This document shows positions 10,659-21,190 of a stretch of DNA of 64,000 bases, piece by piece. The position numbers and the translations under genes are program-made. Numbering within the stretch: position 1 is the stretch's first letter; each line of letters opens with the position of its first letter. Origin of the DNA: Bombyx mori (lineage: Eukaryota; Arthropoda; Insecta; Lepidoptera; Bombycidae); the NCBI RefSeq assembly GCF_030269925.1, contig NC_085109.1, forward strand, positions 434,001-498,000, written 5' to 3'. The notes under the pieces are model-generated. The model was not told the DNA's origin. It made no database searches and worked only from the letters and a program-made list of their open reading frames with translations.

Positions 10659-10816
10659 CTGTGATCCGAAGAAAAGCACATTGTGATCGTCTAATAGTTG
10701 CTTGTAAAACCTATTTGGTAATAATTGGTAGCACACGATCAAAACTCGGAGGGACTAAGTATAAATAAATAAGTTCAAAAAGCCAGTGAGTCCATAAGTA
10801 TACTGTACATTTACTG

Positions 10817-11250
10817 TATTTATTTTGTTTGGAGCCTCTGGGTCTGCGGAGGGACTTCGGTTCCCTCTGTATTTTGTACCGCATGTTCCATGGGGAGTGC
10901 TCTGAGGAATTGTTCGAGATGATACCAACGTCTCGTTTTTACCATCGCACCGCCCGCCACCGGAGTAGAGTTCATCCATACTACCTGGAGCCACTGCCGT
11001 CATCCACAGTGCGTTTCCAGAGATCTTTTCTGCCACGTACCATCCGGCTATGGAATGAGCTCCCCTCCACGGTGTTTTCCGAGCGCTATGACATGTCCTT
11101 CTTCAAACGAGGCTTGTGGAGAGTATTAAGCAGTAGGCAGCGGCTTGGCTCTGCCCCTGGCATTGCTGAAGTCCATGGGCGACGGTAACCACTCACCATC
11201 AGGTGGGCCGTACACTCGTCTGCCTACAAAGGCAATAAAAAAAAAAAAAT
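10817..11250 (+). pseudogene. Family B LINE 3' end with intact RT C-terminal segment
   Basis: 5'-truncated copy whose plus frame (10829-11188) reads LCILYRMFHGECSEELFE, YYLEPLPSSTVRFQRSFLP, RTIRLWNELPSTVF and SFFKRGLWRVL before stopping, followed by 3' UTR and a 13-A tail. This C-terminal block is typical of Jockey-like silkworm LINEs (BMC1 is a candidate name, not verified). The frame is intact, so it is a fairly young insertion. It lies in the intron between two protease-core exons. Confidence 0.88.
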
Positions 11251-11705
11251 TTAATGTAACTCCTGTTCCAAGAAGATATGAAGGAGTTGTGAGTGATGAC
11301 CACACTGTGAGCACTACCCGATGATAGTTACGATATAAACAATTATTTCTAAATTATATTACACTCGTATCGAGCGTGATTGCTTCTTAGAAGTTAACAT
11401 GATATATCTCTGGTTCGTTTTTAGTTGTACATGTGAGTCACCCACACGTTAAGTCTTCAAAACACCAAATCTTCTTTAACTATCATCAAAGATACCTACA
11501 GCAAAGCTACCGCTCATCCCTAAGGCCTTCCCACAAACGAAATTTTTATCTAGAGCAAGTTGCGTCAAACATTAGTGAAAGCACTGCTCTTATTTTACAT
11601 TCCCTTCGAGCAGAGCATTGACAGCCACTGGAATCTGTCTGCTGGTAAATAAGCTGGTATTAGAGGTTCGGTAACCAAAATCATTTATTACTTGTCATAA
11701 TTTAC
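11251..11705. other. Intron, nothing recognised
   Basis: No repeat family or exon signal noticed; a 62-codon open frame at 11433-11621 resembles nothing I know. Confidence 0.4.
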
Positions 11706-11880
11706 CTGCGCAACCGTAGCAACCAATAGCGTTGACCGTGGAACAGCCGAGTTCAGTACTTGTGCTGTCAAGCCCTTCGGCTGTTGGACAAGGGAGAAAC
11801 TCTGCACTATACCTCCTGAAAGATCTTGGAGTGCACGCGACACGCTGCCCACCCTGAGCGCTACGTACGAACCGTATAGC
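11706..11880 (-). CDS. Calpain-like gene, protease core exon (LYGSY...)
   Basis: 175-base exon, acceptor atattttttcag, donor CAG|GTAAAT. It encodes LYGSYVALRVGSVSRALQD, LSGGIVQSF and a segment ending TLLVATVAQ. These match the calpain KLYGSYEALxGGxxxEALEDFTGGVxE block and the following SLLGCSI strand. The shared Lys codon joins it to the AYAK exon. Phase 2 in, phase 0 out. Confidence 0.92.
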
Positions 11881-12226
11881 CTGAAAAAATATATCCTCAT
11901 TATCCATCAGTCACAATGCAGAGATCTTCCAAGAACTTTAACCATAAAATATTCAGGCCAGAACTGTGTGAGAGCGTTTCCACGACATTCTCAATGGCCT
12001 AGGTTTCCGAAAAATAACCACGAATATTCTGAACAGTAAAAGGAATACGCTGGGGTTATTTGGTAGACCACGACGAGGACAAAAAAAACGATGGTGACTC
12101 CCGGTCATTCATTTATTTATAAAACTAGGTCGGCTGAGACCTTCTTTGCTGATAAATGCGCCTTAGTTTTTGTTATATACCATTTTGATTGCATACCATT
12201 TTTGGCAATAAAGTAGTCGGACTTAC

Positions 12227-12367
12227 TTGGCATAAGCCTTCTCCAGGAGCGGCAGGGTGAAGTCGTCAGGTAATGCGTTGTGACTAGTTATGAGACGACC
12301 AGCTCGCGTCGGGAGTCTGTCGTCAACGGCGACTTCGCGCCACGCGCCGAACACCCAAAAATTGAAC
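12227..12367 (-). CDS. Calpain-like gene, protease core exon (FW...DDRLPT...LLEKAYAK)
   Basis: 141-base exon, acceptor ccccttgatcgcag, donor AA|GTAAGT. It contains FNFWVFGAW, the strictly conserved VDDRLPT stretch and [10 protein letters not shown]. Both ends are in phase 2, and the exon boundaries match the FW...EKAYAK exon familiar from vertebrate calpain genes. The upstream partner exon was not identified. No changes at structurally conserved positions are obvious here. Confidence 0.92.
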
Positions 12368-12479
12368 CTGCGATCAAGGGGAAAATTAATTTTATGTTTT
12401 TTGTCATTCTGAAGTGTTGCTGTTTTCTCACAGAACCCTATGTTTCCGTAACCAAGCCTCTCCTCCTCGCGTTGTTTCC

Positions 12480-12660
12480 TCACTGCAGAGGGTCGTGACT
12501 ATCATGTTTCAACAGGATGTTATTCCTTGTAATGTCCCGCCAGCGCCTCCGATCATTGGCCGCATGAAGGGCATCGTGGAATGGGATCTCTAGTGTGGTG
12601 CGGATTTGATCGAATTACTTATCGAGCAGCGCCCGCGCAATCTCTTTCCCGAAGCGATAT
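12480..12660 (-). pseudogene. Family J LINE ORF2 C-terminal remnant
   Basis: Reverse frame reads DQIRTTLEIPFHDALHAAND then RRRWRDITRN and HDPLQ-stop, the usual end of a LINE reverse transcriptase ORF (RWTDQIR...DALH...RWRxI...HDPQ). Related remnants at 48970-49250 and 63180-63260. 5' truncated. Confidence 0.7.
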
Positions 12661-13484
12661 ACGAGACAAGAGCCAGTACAGACAGAACAGTGAACACCAA
12701 ATATAACAAGGAACTTATTCCAACGGGGGTCTAACACAGACCGTTGTTAAGGTCCGCGTCAACTGGACCTGTAAAGCGATCAGGTGGTCTGATACATCTA
12801 CCTTAGCAGTGAGAAGCGTGCACACTATATTATTTCCAACCTATTCGCAGTTAGCTTAAGATTACATATTACTGTCACTTTAATTCTAACTCACTAGCGC
12901 ATTCCACAATGCAACGTAGTCCCTCAACGCACACATATCGGCTAAATAATCACCGCAGCGTTAATTATGAAAACGCGTTCGCATCCACGAGCCCTGAATT
13001 ATTGTACCATTGTTCTTGAACGCATGTGGCATGAACCTCAACAATGTACTCTTCATTAATAATTCAATTAAAAAAACAACAATGTAACATGCAACCAATA
13101 TTAGAACCGCCAATGCAAACGATATTTCAAAATTGGAGATAGAGAAGATAGGTGTAAGACGCTATGGGAAATGTGTGGATGCTAGATTTCATAGTGGAAC
13201 GCGGGCAGTGGTGCGGGGCGTGCCCTAATTGACATCAGATCGCCGTTTTATACGTTTTCGGTAATAAAAGCGAGAAGTTTTACTGTTTTATATTTTCTAA
13301 AAATTCTAAATCTATTAAATTTGTCATCATTCCTATTTTGCTAATAGTGACGGGCGAACTCATGGCTCATCTGTTTTTCATGATTGAATTGTATTTTTTT
13401 GACTTGTTTTTTTTGGTATAATGTAAATATGTTTTCTTATTTAAAAAAAAAAAGAAAATATTTGATAAAATCCAAAAAAAAGAG

Positions 13485-13657
13485 GAAAAGGCCGCTGAGT
13501 TTGTTTCGCCGGTTCTTCTCAGGACTGTGGCTTTTTTGGAACCGGTGGTGGAGTTAACATTTTCATTTACATTTTGACATTCAACAAGTGTGTTTTTGAT
13601 GACATCCAAGTTGAAATAAATGATTTTGAATTTGAATTTGAATTGAATTTGAATTAA
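13485..13657 (+). repeat. Family M LINE 3' tail
   Basis: ttcgccggttcttctcagga ... gacattcaacaagtgtgttt ... ccaagttgaaataaatgatt followed by repeated tttgaa. This 3' end with a TTTGAA microsatellite is widespread in Lepidoptera. The rest of 12661-13860 shows no gene. Confidence 0.65.
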
Positions 13658-13904
13658 TAGTGTTCTCCGCCACGATGGATACGGCAATGATGCCAAAGAC
13701 ATCCATTCCATATCCACAACTGATGCTTGTCATTCTTAAAACCTATTTGAAGAGAGACATCCGAATACTGCTTTCAGTTACAATTAAAGAGTCAGTTCAT
13801 ATCCGTCCTAGTTCCAGAACGAAACAATCTGTGCAAACGCACTATACGAGATTCTAGAGGGTTGAATTAATACTATCTTTACAGTTCGTTCTCTGTACTG
13901 TACT

Positions 13905-13960
13905 GTATCAGCCCACGCACGTCCACTGCTGGACACAGGCCCCCTTCAAGGTTCGCTACA
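13905..13960 (+). repeat. Family K fragment (cccacg..ccactgctggacacaggccccctt)
   Basis: cagcccacgcacgtccactg then ctggacacaggccccctt resembles a widespread lepidopteran repeat of the form CCCATTGCTGGGCACAGGCC. Only a short piece remains. Confidence 0.5.
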
Positions 13961-14791
13961 ATAAGCGGTCTTGCGCAGCGGATTCCCGTGAATGTTTACA
14001 GTTTAATCTCGCGTATTAAGATCTTAATTTAATATTTCCTGCGTTTCAAAAACTTTACAGTTTCTGGGATAGTGGACGACGAGATAACGCCCTAAAATTC
14101 GTTTTAATTATCTCTAAGAGTCACGAAGAAACGAAATAGTGTAACAAATGGGTTCACGGAAAAAGGAACAGATTCTGCGTTGATGCCGGGTGGTACAACC
14201 GTAGAAAGAAGACGAAGGTATAATCTCTGATACTTCGTAGTAGCGAGCTCCCGAGGAAGAGGCGGATCTAACGGGAGTCCCAAAATCAAATAGAAGCAAC
14301 TAGTAATCAGGAATTCTGTTAAATTCGTCCAAACGTCAGTTTTTGTGAGTGTTCCTCAATTGAGTGAACACTACGATGAACGTACCCTCGGCCGGGCTGC
14401 AACAGAATCACTAGGCTGGTGTTGGTTTTATAATTATGACAGGCGTGGACAAAAACCTTAGCATCAAAGTCCTCGGCGTCCGCGCGTGACTGCCCCCGGT
14501 GACACAGTCCCACGATGACAATGCCGGTGGTTAGGTTCGCGTGAATGTAGACAGATCATGATTACTTTAAAGATTACTGCGAAGGAAAAACTAGTTGCGC
14601 GACGATTTCTTGTAAAATAATGCTAATATTCAGAGACTACGAATTTTCATAGTCATTCTGCATAAAAAAAAAAAATTACATTGGTATATCATTCAGAACT
14701 AAACTACTAGCAAAATTGTGACGAAATTTTTATCACCAGATTTTTAATCAACCTGAAAGCGTACCCTTCTAAGTCGCTCTATATAAAATAA
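13961..14791. other. Unassigned stretch with overlapping short minus frames
   Basis: Two overlapping 61-codon minus frames (14104-14299) and a 64-codon one (14319-14513). None has consensus splice sites in a phase usable by the calpain gene, and none matches a family I know. Confidence 0.4.
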
Positions 14792-14795
14792 ATAT

Positions 14796-15112
14796 TTTAA
14801 CACTACAAGTCCGACTGGCGGGCTTTTGTGAGTTTTCGTGAGTTCGTTGTTCCGGGCTGTTGGCGAAGATGATATATAAATAATGTTTACACTGATTTGG
14901 TATGGGGTTTAATATAAGAAAAGCGACACAATAACTAACAAAATACAAAATGAGTTGAGAATCGTACAGTTACACTAAGACTCGCAATATCTTACTGGTC
15001 GTCGTCGCGCGCGCTGAGGGCGTGTGTTTTCGCGCTCAGAGAGCTCTGTCTCAGCGGGCGGTAAGGCGGCGGCGGGGCGGTATCGCACGTTCGGAAATTA
15101 CGTTCCGTTATA
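14796..15112 (-). repeat. 3' LTR of the gypsy-type element
   Basis: 317 bp, identical by eye to the copy at 17860-18176. The integrase-tail frame runs into it and stops at 14992. Confidence 0.93.
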
Positions 15113-15390
15113 TCCTCCCCCTCCGAGTCACTAGAACGCCTCGTTAGTGGCTCGGCAGAAACAACAAGACGGGGCCGTCCACGCAGGCGTCGAGGCTGTA
15201 CTGGAGCTGAGACCTGACCGGTTTGATTATGATACGGCTTCAAATGAGAAGCATGAAATTTCCCTAAAACCTGCGAATTCAAATCAGTAACCTCATAGGT
15301 AGTAGGACTAACGATATTACTAATCTGGTAGGGTCCGTCACGCTTAGGCATGAACTTCTTCGTTCTACCTTTGGCGGCATCACTTAACAA
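14992..15390 (-). pseudogene. Integrase C-terminal tail remnant (GPY/F domain)
   Basis: Open minus frame reading KGRTKKFMPKRDGPYQI then PTTYEVTDLNSQVLGKFHAS HLKPYH, the GPY/F module at the end of gypsy integrases, followed by an Arg/Ser/Pro-rich tail that extends into the 3' LTR. Upstream in the same frame there is a stop (tag near 15465), and beyond it the sequence changes to the beginning of an RT domain. Only about 130 residues of pol survive. Confidence 0.85.
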
Positions 15391-15556
15391 GTGCGTAGAG
15401 AGAAGGACTAGATCACCTACTTGGTAACTGGGACCAGATAACTGAATTTTGTCGGTTTGCTACTTCCTATCATCCTGATGATGTTTAGCGTAAGGCATTG
15501 AGGCTCACCCTGGTCTGAAGACATCCTCGTTGCACTGCAGAAGAGAAGCTAGGCGG

Positions 15557-17752
15557 TTAACGCTCTGGAGGACACAGCATAGTTCCCTCGTCTTCTCTTA
15601 AGAAATCAGCAGCAGAACAAGGCGTGAGGTCACTGGGGTACTCGAACTCCAATGGAAAAACTCGTTCAGAACCATGATAGCGCCATGTCGAAGTATGGAA
15701 GTCGATGGCTAAACCAGCTGCTACTAAAAAATCTACACCCAATAATGTGTCATTATCCTGGGCGTCCGGAAATACGACAAATTCCATGGGAATAACTTTA
15801 CACGGTAATAACTTTACGTCAAGTGTCGTTGTCAGCATTTGTCGTGTTTGCATTGAACCATCGGCGAGCTTAACACGCATAGAACTAGACACAAAAGGCT
15901 GATTATGCTGTTGCAGTAAGGCGTAGAGTGAAGAACTGGCAACAGTTCGCTTGGCTGCGGTGTCGATTAAACCCCTACCTCGGATTCCTAAAATCTCTAT
16001 ACCTAGAATAGGTCGTCGCGCGTTGCCATTTTGCGAAGAAGTTACAGACGAAAAGGTGACAAAACTATCACAATTAAAATTTGTGGTCCCCTTAACCGGT
16101 GCACAACTTTCCAGGTTGTGTCCTGAAAAATTTGTGGTCACCCTACTTTTATTATCGAATTCCTGGTTTTGTCCTGAAAAAATCATGGTCGCCCTACTCG
16201 GTGACGGACCACGTGACAGGCACTGACGAGAACGTTTCGTTTTCCATTTATGTCTATTATTTACGACGCACTGATTAACACAAAATTCCCTAGGAGATAC
16301 TGATTTCAATTCGCTAGGTACATGAGTGCGGTTAAAACATTCCCCCTGCTTAACAGGACGAAATAAGTATGTAAACAAAGGCGTATCGTCGGAACGCGGC
16401 AAATTTGAAATAATTTGTTTATCAACACGTTTACGGGACGAGTTTACATTACATTTACGGGCAAAATTATTATTTACGGGGGGTGTACTTACATTATTAC
16501 ATGATACCAAACTTGGCTGAGCAGTGTGTAGCGATGAATTAACATAGTTTGGGCGCTCAGTATGAACACTACTAGATAAACACAAGTCAGGTACAGGCCC
16601 AACAGCTGATGTCTCAGCGGTCGTTGTACCTCGCGATCGCGTTCGCGGTATTTGAATAAAATCGACCGCGCTAAAATTTGAACTACATTTGGAACAATTA
16701 GAACGTATGACTCCGCTCGCGCCGCAACCGTAACATTTAATATTATTTACTTTACTAACTACGTTATCGTTACTGTCATTCGCGGTTTGTTTTAATAACA
16801 ATTTACGACACTGATCACGCGTATGACCGTAACTTTTACAATAAACACAGTATCGACGTTTCTCGGGTTTTTCGGCGGTCGGAGTGGCGTCGGCGTTATC
16901 GCCTGACGAACGTTGGCGCGGGGAAACTTCTACAGCGGCCGTAGGTACACGCTGCGTTGTAGGCCGCGGCGGCTCGAGTCGAGCGCGGGCGGCGGCGGCA
17001 CCCTTTGATGTCTCGGCGACGGCGTTTGAAGTATGCGCTTCTTTCGTAGAATCCTCAATACTTCGTGCTTTTTGCAGGAGAACATTGAAACTGGTGATTT
17101 CCTCTCTACGAAGGCGTTTACGAATTTTATGATGCAGTAATCCGTATATCATATCAAGCTCCACTTTTTCACATAGGTCGCCTCGAGGTAGCTTCGCGAG
17201 GAGTGCTCGAGCCCTGGCGACAAACAGATCGGTTTTCTCCATAGGCTGCTGGCCGTCTGCGAATAGGTCGACATAAATTCTGTGGGGTGGGCGGCGATCA
17301 CCAAAAGCACTTCGTAGATTTGAGATGACGTCTTCCCATGTAGAAACTTGATGCTTGATACCCTGCCACCAGGTAGCGGCGGTGTGTGTCAGCAACATGG
17401 AAATACCTTTTACGGCTACGTCATCGGGAACATTGGCGGCGTCTCTGTACGATTCTATTGCGTCGATAAAACCTTCTACTGACTCGTCTGCGCGTCCGCT
17501 GAATACAGATTTGCAGCGGCTGAAGTTGTTGGCGGGCCGATGGTCGAATGTAGGAGTCGCCGACTGCCTGACGCTATCTAACAGCTCCCGGAACGCGTCT
17601 AGCTGCGTTCGTTGAAGGGTGTCGATCAGCATGGTGATGTCTTCCGGGCGGAAACAAACACTGGCGGGCGGCGCGTCACTCGACGGCACGTGGGGCGGCG
17701 ACGCGGCTCTCGCGTCGCGCTCCTCGGAATTCGGCATCTTCTTCGGCGGCAT
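15557..17752 (-). CDS. Gag-protease polyprotein of the gypsy-type element
   Basis: 731-codon open frame starting MPPKKMPNSEERDARAAS about 95 bases inside the 5' LTR. Residues about 80-220 form a retrotransposon Gag domain (ISMLLTHTAATWWQGIKHQ and the following helices). A first zinc knuckle near residue 305 is canonical CX2CX4HX4C (CVYCKSYGHTRDQC). A second near 345 has the spacing but Val where His is expected (CYGCGASGVIRSNC). Near residue 610 a retropepsin-like segment reads GRGLIDTAAKRTVASSSLY, with DTA where DTG is usual, followed by LLGVDFLVAAGLAID. The frame ends just before where RT would begin. Expected role: particle assembly and polyprotein cleavage. Confidence 0.92.
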   Translation of the reverse strand: MPPKKMPNSEERDARAASPPHVPSSDAPPASVCFRPEDITMLIDTLQRTQLDAFRELLDSVRQSATPTFDHRPANNFSRCKSVFSGRADESVEGFIDAIESYRDAANVPDDVAVKGISMLLTHTAATWWQGIKHQVSTWEDVISNLRSAFGDRRPPHRIYVDLFADGQQPMEKTDLFVARARALLAKLPRGDLCEKVELDMIYGLLHHKIRKRLRREEITSFNVLLQKARSIEDSTKEAHTSNAVAETSKGAAAARARLEPPRPTTQRVPTAAVEVSPRQRSSGDNADATPTAEKPEKRRYCVYCKSYGHTRDQCRKLLLKQTANDSNDNVVSKVNNIKCYGCGASGVIRSNCSKCSSNFSAVDFIQIPRTRSRGTTTAETSAVGPVPDLCLSSSVHTERPNYVNSSLHTAQPSLVSCNNVSTPPVNNNFARKCNVNSSRKRVDKQIISNLPRSDDTPLFTYLFRPVKQGECFNRTHVPSELKSVSPREFCVNQCVVNNRHKWKTKRSRQCLSRGPSPSRATMIFSGQNQEFDNKSRVTTNFSGHNLESCAPVKGTTNFNCDSFVTFSSVTSSQNGNARRPILGIEILGIRGRGLIDTAAKRTVASSSLYALLQQHNQPFVSSSMRVKLADGSMQTRQMLTTTLDVKLLPCKVIPMEFVVFPDAQDNDTLLGVDFLVAAGLAIDFHTSTWRYHGSERVFPLEFEYPSDLTPCSAADFLREDEGTMLCPPER

Positions 17753-17859
17753 TATTTGACGACGGTTTAGTCGGTAAAGTCAGGAAAACACAAATCGTTC
17801 ATGCAGGCACAATAATTTCTTATAAATATCACTTCACAGCTAAACGTTCGGGCGCCATT

Positions 17860-18176
17860 TTTAACACTACAAGTCCGACTGGCGGGCTTTTGTGAGTTTT
17901 CGTGAGTTCGTTGTTCCGGGCTGTTGGCGAAGATGATATATAAATAATGTTTACACTGATTTGGTATGGGGTTTAATATAAGAAAAGCGACACAATAACT
18001 AACAAAATACAAAATGAGTTGAGAATCGTACAGTTACACTAAGACTCGCAATATCTTACTGGTCGTCGTCGCGCGCGCTGAGGGCGTGTGTTTTCGCGCT
18101 CAGAGAGCTCTGTCTCAGCGGGCGGTAAGGCGGCGGCGGGGCGGTATCGCACGTTCGGAAATTACGTTCCGTTATA
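17860..18176 (-). repeat. 5' LTR of the gypsy-type element
   Basis: 317 bp; in element sense it starts tataacggaacg and ends gtgttaaa, directly followed by the tRNA primer binding site. Confidence 0.93.
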
Positions 18177-18532
18177 ATATATTATTATTTTTAATTTAGA
18201 TTTTAAAACACATAGACACATAATACACGATACACAGATTATATTTATCATTACATCTTGTTAAATATATGAATTATTTAAGCCATTATTTAAGGTCAAG
18301 TCGACCAAATTGCTTATGCCAGCCCTCAAGTTGAGTGCAAACAAACGTAACGCAATCTGAAAAGTTAACCCTTATGGCCCCTAATCAGATAAATATGTTG
18401 ACGTCACGGCTATACGATCTTACGCTTCTAATTTTCGAGAATAAATTCAGACAGTCAGTCAGACAGCACCTCTCCGATTTAAACATTAACAAAGAACCTT
18501 GACATTCGTCTCAAAACTTCGAAAATAATTAT

Positions 18533-18844
18533 TGTTCCGGCAGTAAAAGTAGTGCCATCTATCGGCGAATAGCAGAAATGAATATCAAAAGAACTGATAA
18601 AACCGAGAGCGTTCGAGCGTCCAACGCCATCTATCATCAAATAGCGGAAACAAATATCGAAACGTCTAGCCTTACCGAGAATTTTATCGATAATTCTAGG
18701 GATGTCGTATCGATTATAAAAGCGTTGCAAGGATGACACGAAGGCAGTTAGTAATATGATCTACTCGTTAATGTTAAATAGAGTTTTAATTTCTACTTCG
18801 GTGGAAGTTTTATTTATCTTTATCTCGAACCCCAGCGCGTAACA
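18533..18844 (+). mobile_element. Solo LTR, family S copy 1
   Basis: Starts tgttccggcag and ends cagcgcgtaaca. It shares gccatctatcggcgaatagc, a TATA box (attataaaagcgttgcaag) and cttcggtggaagttttattt with the copies at 45951-46323 (reverse) and 53155-53503. No internal coding region is attached. Confidence 0.75.
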
Positions 18845-19376
18845 ATATATTTATTATAATGTTACGCGTTATTAAACGAGATATTAAGCTGTGAATTTAA
18901 TTATTAACACACATTTTCACTTATTAGCACGTGTTAAAAAGTCCTCCAAACATCCAGAACATTCTCTTTAATGTCTGCGAAAACAATTAAAATGCTAATG
19001 AGTTCTTCAAAACATTGTAAAAAGAAATCTAGGGCGATAGTTTTAATAAGAAAGTTAGTTAAATTCAGTTCAAGTTTAGCGGAATAGTTCAAGTGTGTGA
19101 ACAATGAACGAAGAAAATAAGGCTTTCCGTACACTTCACTATGGTGACTAATGTTCCAAATAGGGCTGTTATAAGAATGGATCTTCTTTGATTGTCATGG
19201 AGAGGGCGATGTCGTTAGCCTGACGAGAATTTTACTGGTGCTATTGTAAGCCAGGGTTAGTACCACTCCACTAACGGTTTCCGGCGGGAAGCCATCGTAA
19301 GCCCGAGCTGGTGCTGTAAAGCAATCGCTATTCAATCTGATTGGAGATTTTGTGATATGGCCAGGGTGTGTGTGTA
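18845..19376. other. Intron, nothing recognised
   Basis: AT-rich, no repeat match or exon noticed. Confidence 0.45.
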
Positions 19377-19800
19377 TTTTTTTATTGTTTAGATGGGTGA
19401 AGAAACTTACGGAGTGGTTAACGGAGCCCATAAAAACTACAACGTAAGTGCCACCACCCACCTTGAGATATGAGTTCTAAGGTCTCAATATAATTACAAC
19501 GGCTGCCCCACCCTTCAAACCAAAACGCATTACTGCTTCACGGCAGAAATAGACAGGGGGTTGGTACCTACCCGTGCGGACTCACAAGACACCCTACCAC
19601 CAGTAATTACGCAAATTATAATTTTTGCGGGTATGTTTTTATAACACGACGTTATTCCTTCACCGTGGAAGTCAATCGTGAACATTTGTTGAGTACGTAT
19701 TTCATTAGAAAAATTGGTACCCGGCTGCGGGATTCGAACATCGGTGCATCGCTATATACGAATGCACCGGACGTCTTATCCTTTAGGCCACGACGACTTC
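19377..19800 (-). repeat. Bm1 SINE, full length with tRNA-like head
   Basis: In reverse, the head (19690-19800) carries a box A-like tggcctaaagg and box B-like gttcgaatccc separated as in a tRNA gene. The middle has the gtgaaggaataacgtcgtg segment and the body ends in a T-run on the plus strand. Confidence 0.95.
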
Positions 19801-20395
19801 AATTGTGTGCCATTCACGATATATTGTGAATGGACTTCAATAACCGATTACCATCAGTTGCGCTACAAATGGTAAAGGGGCAGAGGATTCATAACAATGG
19901 TTAACCTATTATCCGTTACTATTTGATCCTTTAGTAATCCTATCCGAAAAAGTATTCTGATTTGTCAATTCATAGCCAATTAGGAGGGTGGGCCACATCT
20001 AGTTGGCTACACACAAGATGTTGTCCGTATCACAAAAGTTTTCGTAAAAAATCTGAAAATATGTGGAATTCTTAAAGACGAAGGTTCGACCCTGATTCTA
20101 CCATTGTTTGAGTGTAAATACATCGTGTATGAGTGACCGACTTATCATCGGACGTACTAACGCTATTGTTTAATACGATAGCAGACGAGTCGTGTAATGT
20201 TTATTGATCATTGTTTAGTTTTATTACGCGAAATAAAACTGTTTGTTCAAAAAATTATGTGTAAATGAAATTTATTCGCGAGAATTGGAGTTTCATTTTA
20301 ATTTTGTGAATGACAAAGGAGTTCACGGGCCACGTCACAAAAGTGACTTCCGCCATAAACACATTAGATTATTTTTGTTTTTATTTATTTATTTT

Positions 20396-20667
20396 TATAT
20401 TTTTATTGCTTAGATGGTTGGACGAGCTCACAGCCCACTTGGTGTTAAGTGGTTACTGGAGTCCATAGACATCTATAACGTAAATGCGCCACCCACTTTG
20501 AAATATAAGTTCTAAGATCTCAGTATAGTTAGAACGGCTGCCCCACCCTTCAAACCGAAACGCATTACTACTTCACGGCAGAAATAGGCAGGCAGGGTGG
20601 TGGTGTAGGCACCACCACCCTGCCTGCTTATTTCCGCGTGGACCCACAAGAGGTCCTACCACCAGTA
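20396..20667 (-). repeat. Bm1 SINE, headless, with internal palindrome
   Basis: Reverse copy ending at ggtcctaccaccagtaa. The expected tacctacccg portion is replaced by an inverted copy of caggcagggtggtggtg (20583-20632), making a local hairpin. Confidence 0.9.
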
Positions 20668-20862
20668 ACCATTATGATGTTATTTAATCACCCATTCATC
20701 ATTGAATTCTGGAGGATGTGATAGCTCCGCGGTTAAAACGAGCGGGACGGTGGTACTCACCCGGCGCGGGCTTACAACATTACGGCATGCCGGTAGAACA
20801 ATACTCAGTTTAAAGCCTTTTCTTCCAAGCAACCGGCGAAACGGAGTAATCTTTATAGTATT

Positions 20863-21190
20863 TCATCAAATGTTCACGATTGACTACCACGGTGAAGGAA
20901 TAACATCGTGTAATCAAAATCAAACCCGCAAAATTATAATAATTTGCGTAATTACTGGTGGTAGGACCTCTTGTGAGTCCGCACGACTAGGTAGCGCCGC
21001 CCTGCTTCTTTCTGCCGTGAAGCAGTAATGCGTTTCGGCTTGAAGGGTGGGGTAACTATTGTAACTATACTGAGACCTTAGAACTTGTATTTCAAGGTGG
21101 GTCATTCACGTTGTATATGTCTATGAGCTCCGGTAACCACTTAACACCAGGTGGGCTGTGAGCTCGTCCACCCATCTAAACAATAAAAAA
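20863..21190 (+). repeat. Bm1 SINE, lacking only the tRNA-like head
   Basis: Begins in the middle segment (aaatgttcacgattgac), continues through gcgtaattactggtggtag to an A-tail at 21184. It is 5' truncated at a different point from the headless copies. The preceding 19801-20395 and 20668-20862 show nothing else recognised. Confidence 0.92.

Larger units (their letters stand above)
14796..18176 (-). mobile_element. Non-autonomous Ty3/gypsy-type LTR retrotransposon
   Basis: 3,381-bp element reading right to left. LTRs at 17860-18176 (5') and 14796-15112 (3') are 317 bp and identical by eye. Flanking 4-bp direct repeat ATAT at 14792-14795 and 18177-18180. Primer binding site tggcgcccgaac lies just inside the 5' LTR (about 17846-17857), of the type complementary to a tRNA-Lys 3' end. 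A polypurine tract ggagggggagga abuts the 3' LTR (15113-15124). Inside: a Gag-protease ORF and only the tail of integrase. The RT, RNase H and integrase core are missing, so movement would need enzymes in trans. Confidence 0.93.

Noticed and set aside
14104..14289. Minus frame with STVVPPGINAES as the missing calpain exon (calpains have RVVPPxQSF before the FW exon)
   Set aside because: No GT donor in the required phase 2 near its end, upstream lacks the QGxLGDCW region, and the resemblance is four residues.
14319..14513. 64-codon minus frame with a possible GTACGT donor as a host exon
   Set aside because: No match to calpain or any family I recognise and no paired acceptor.
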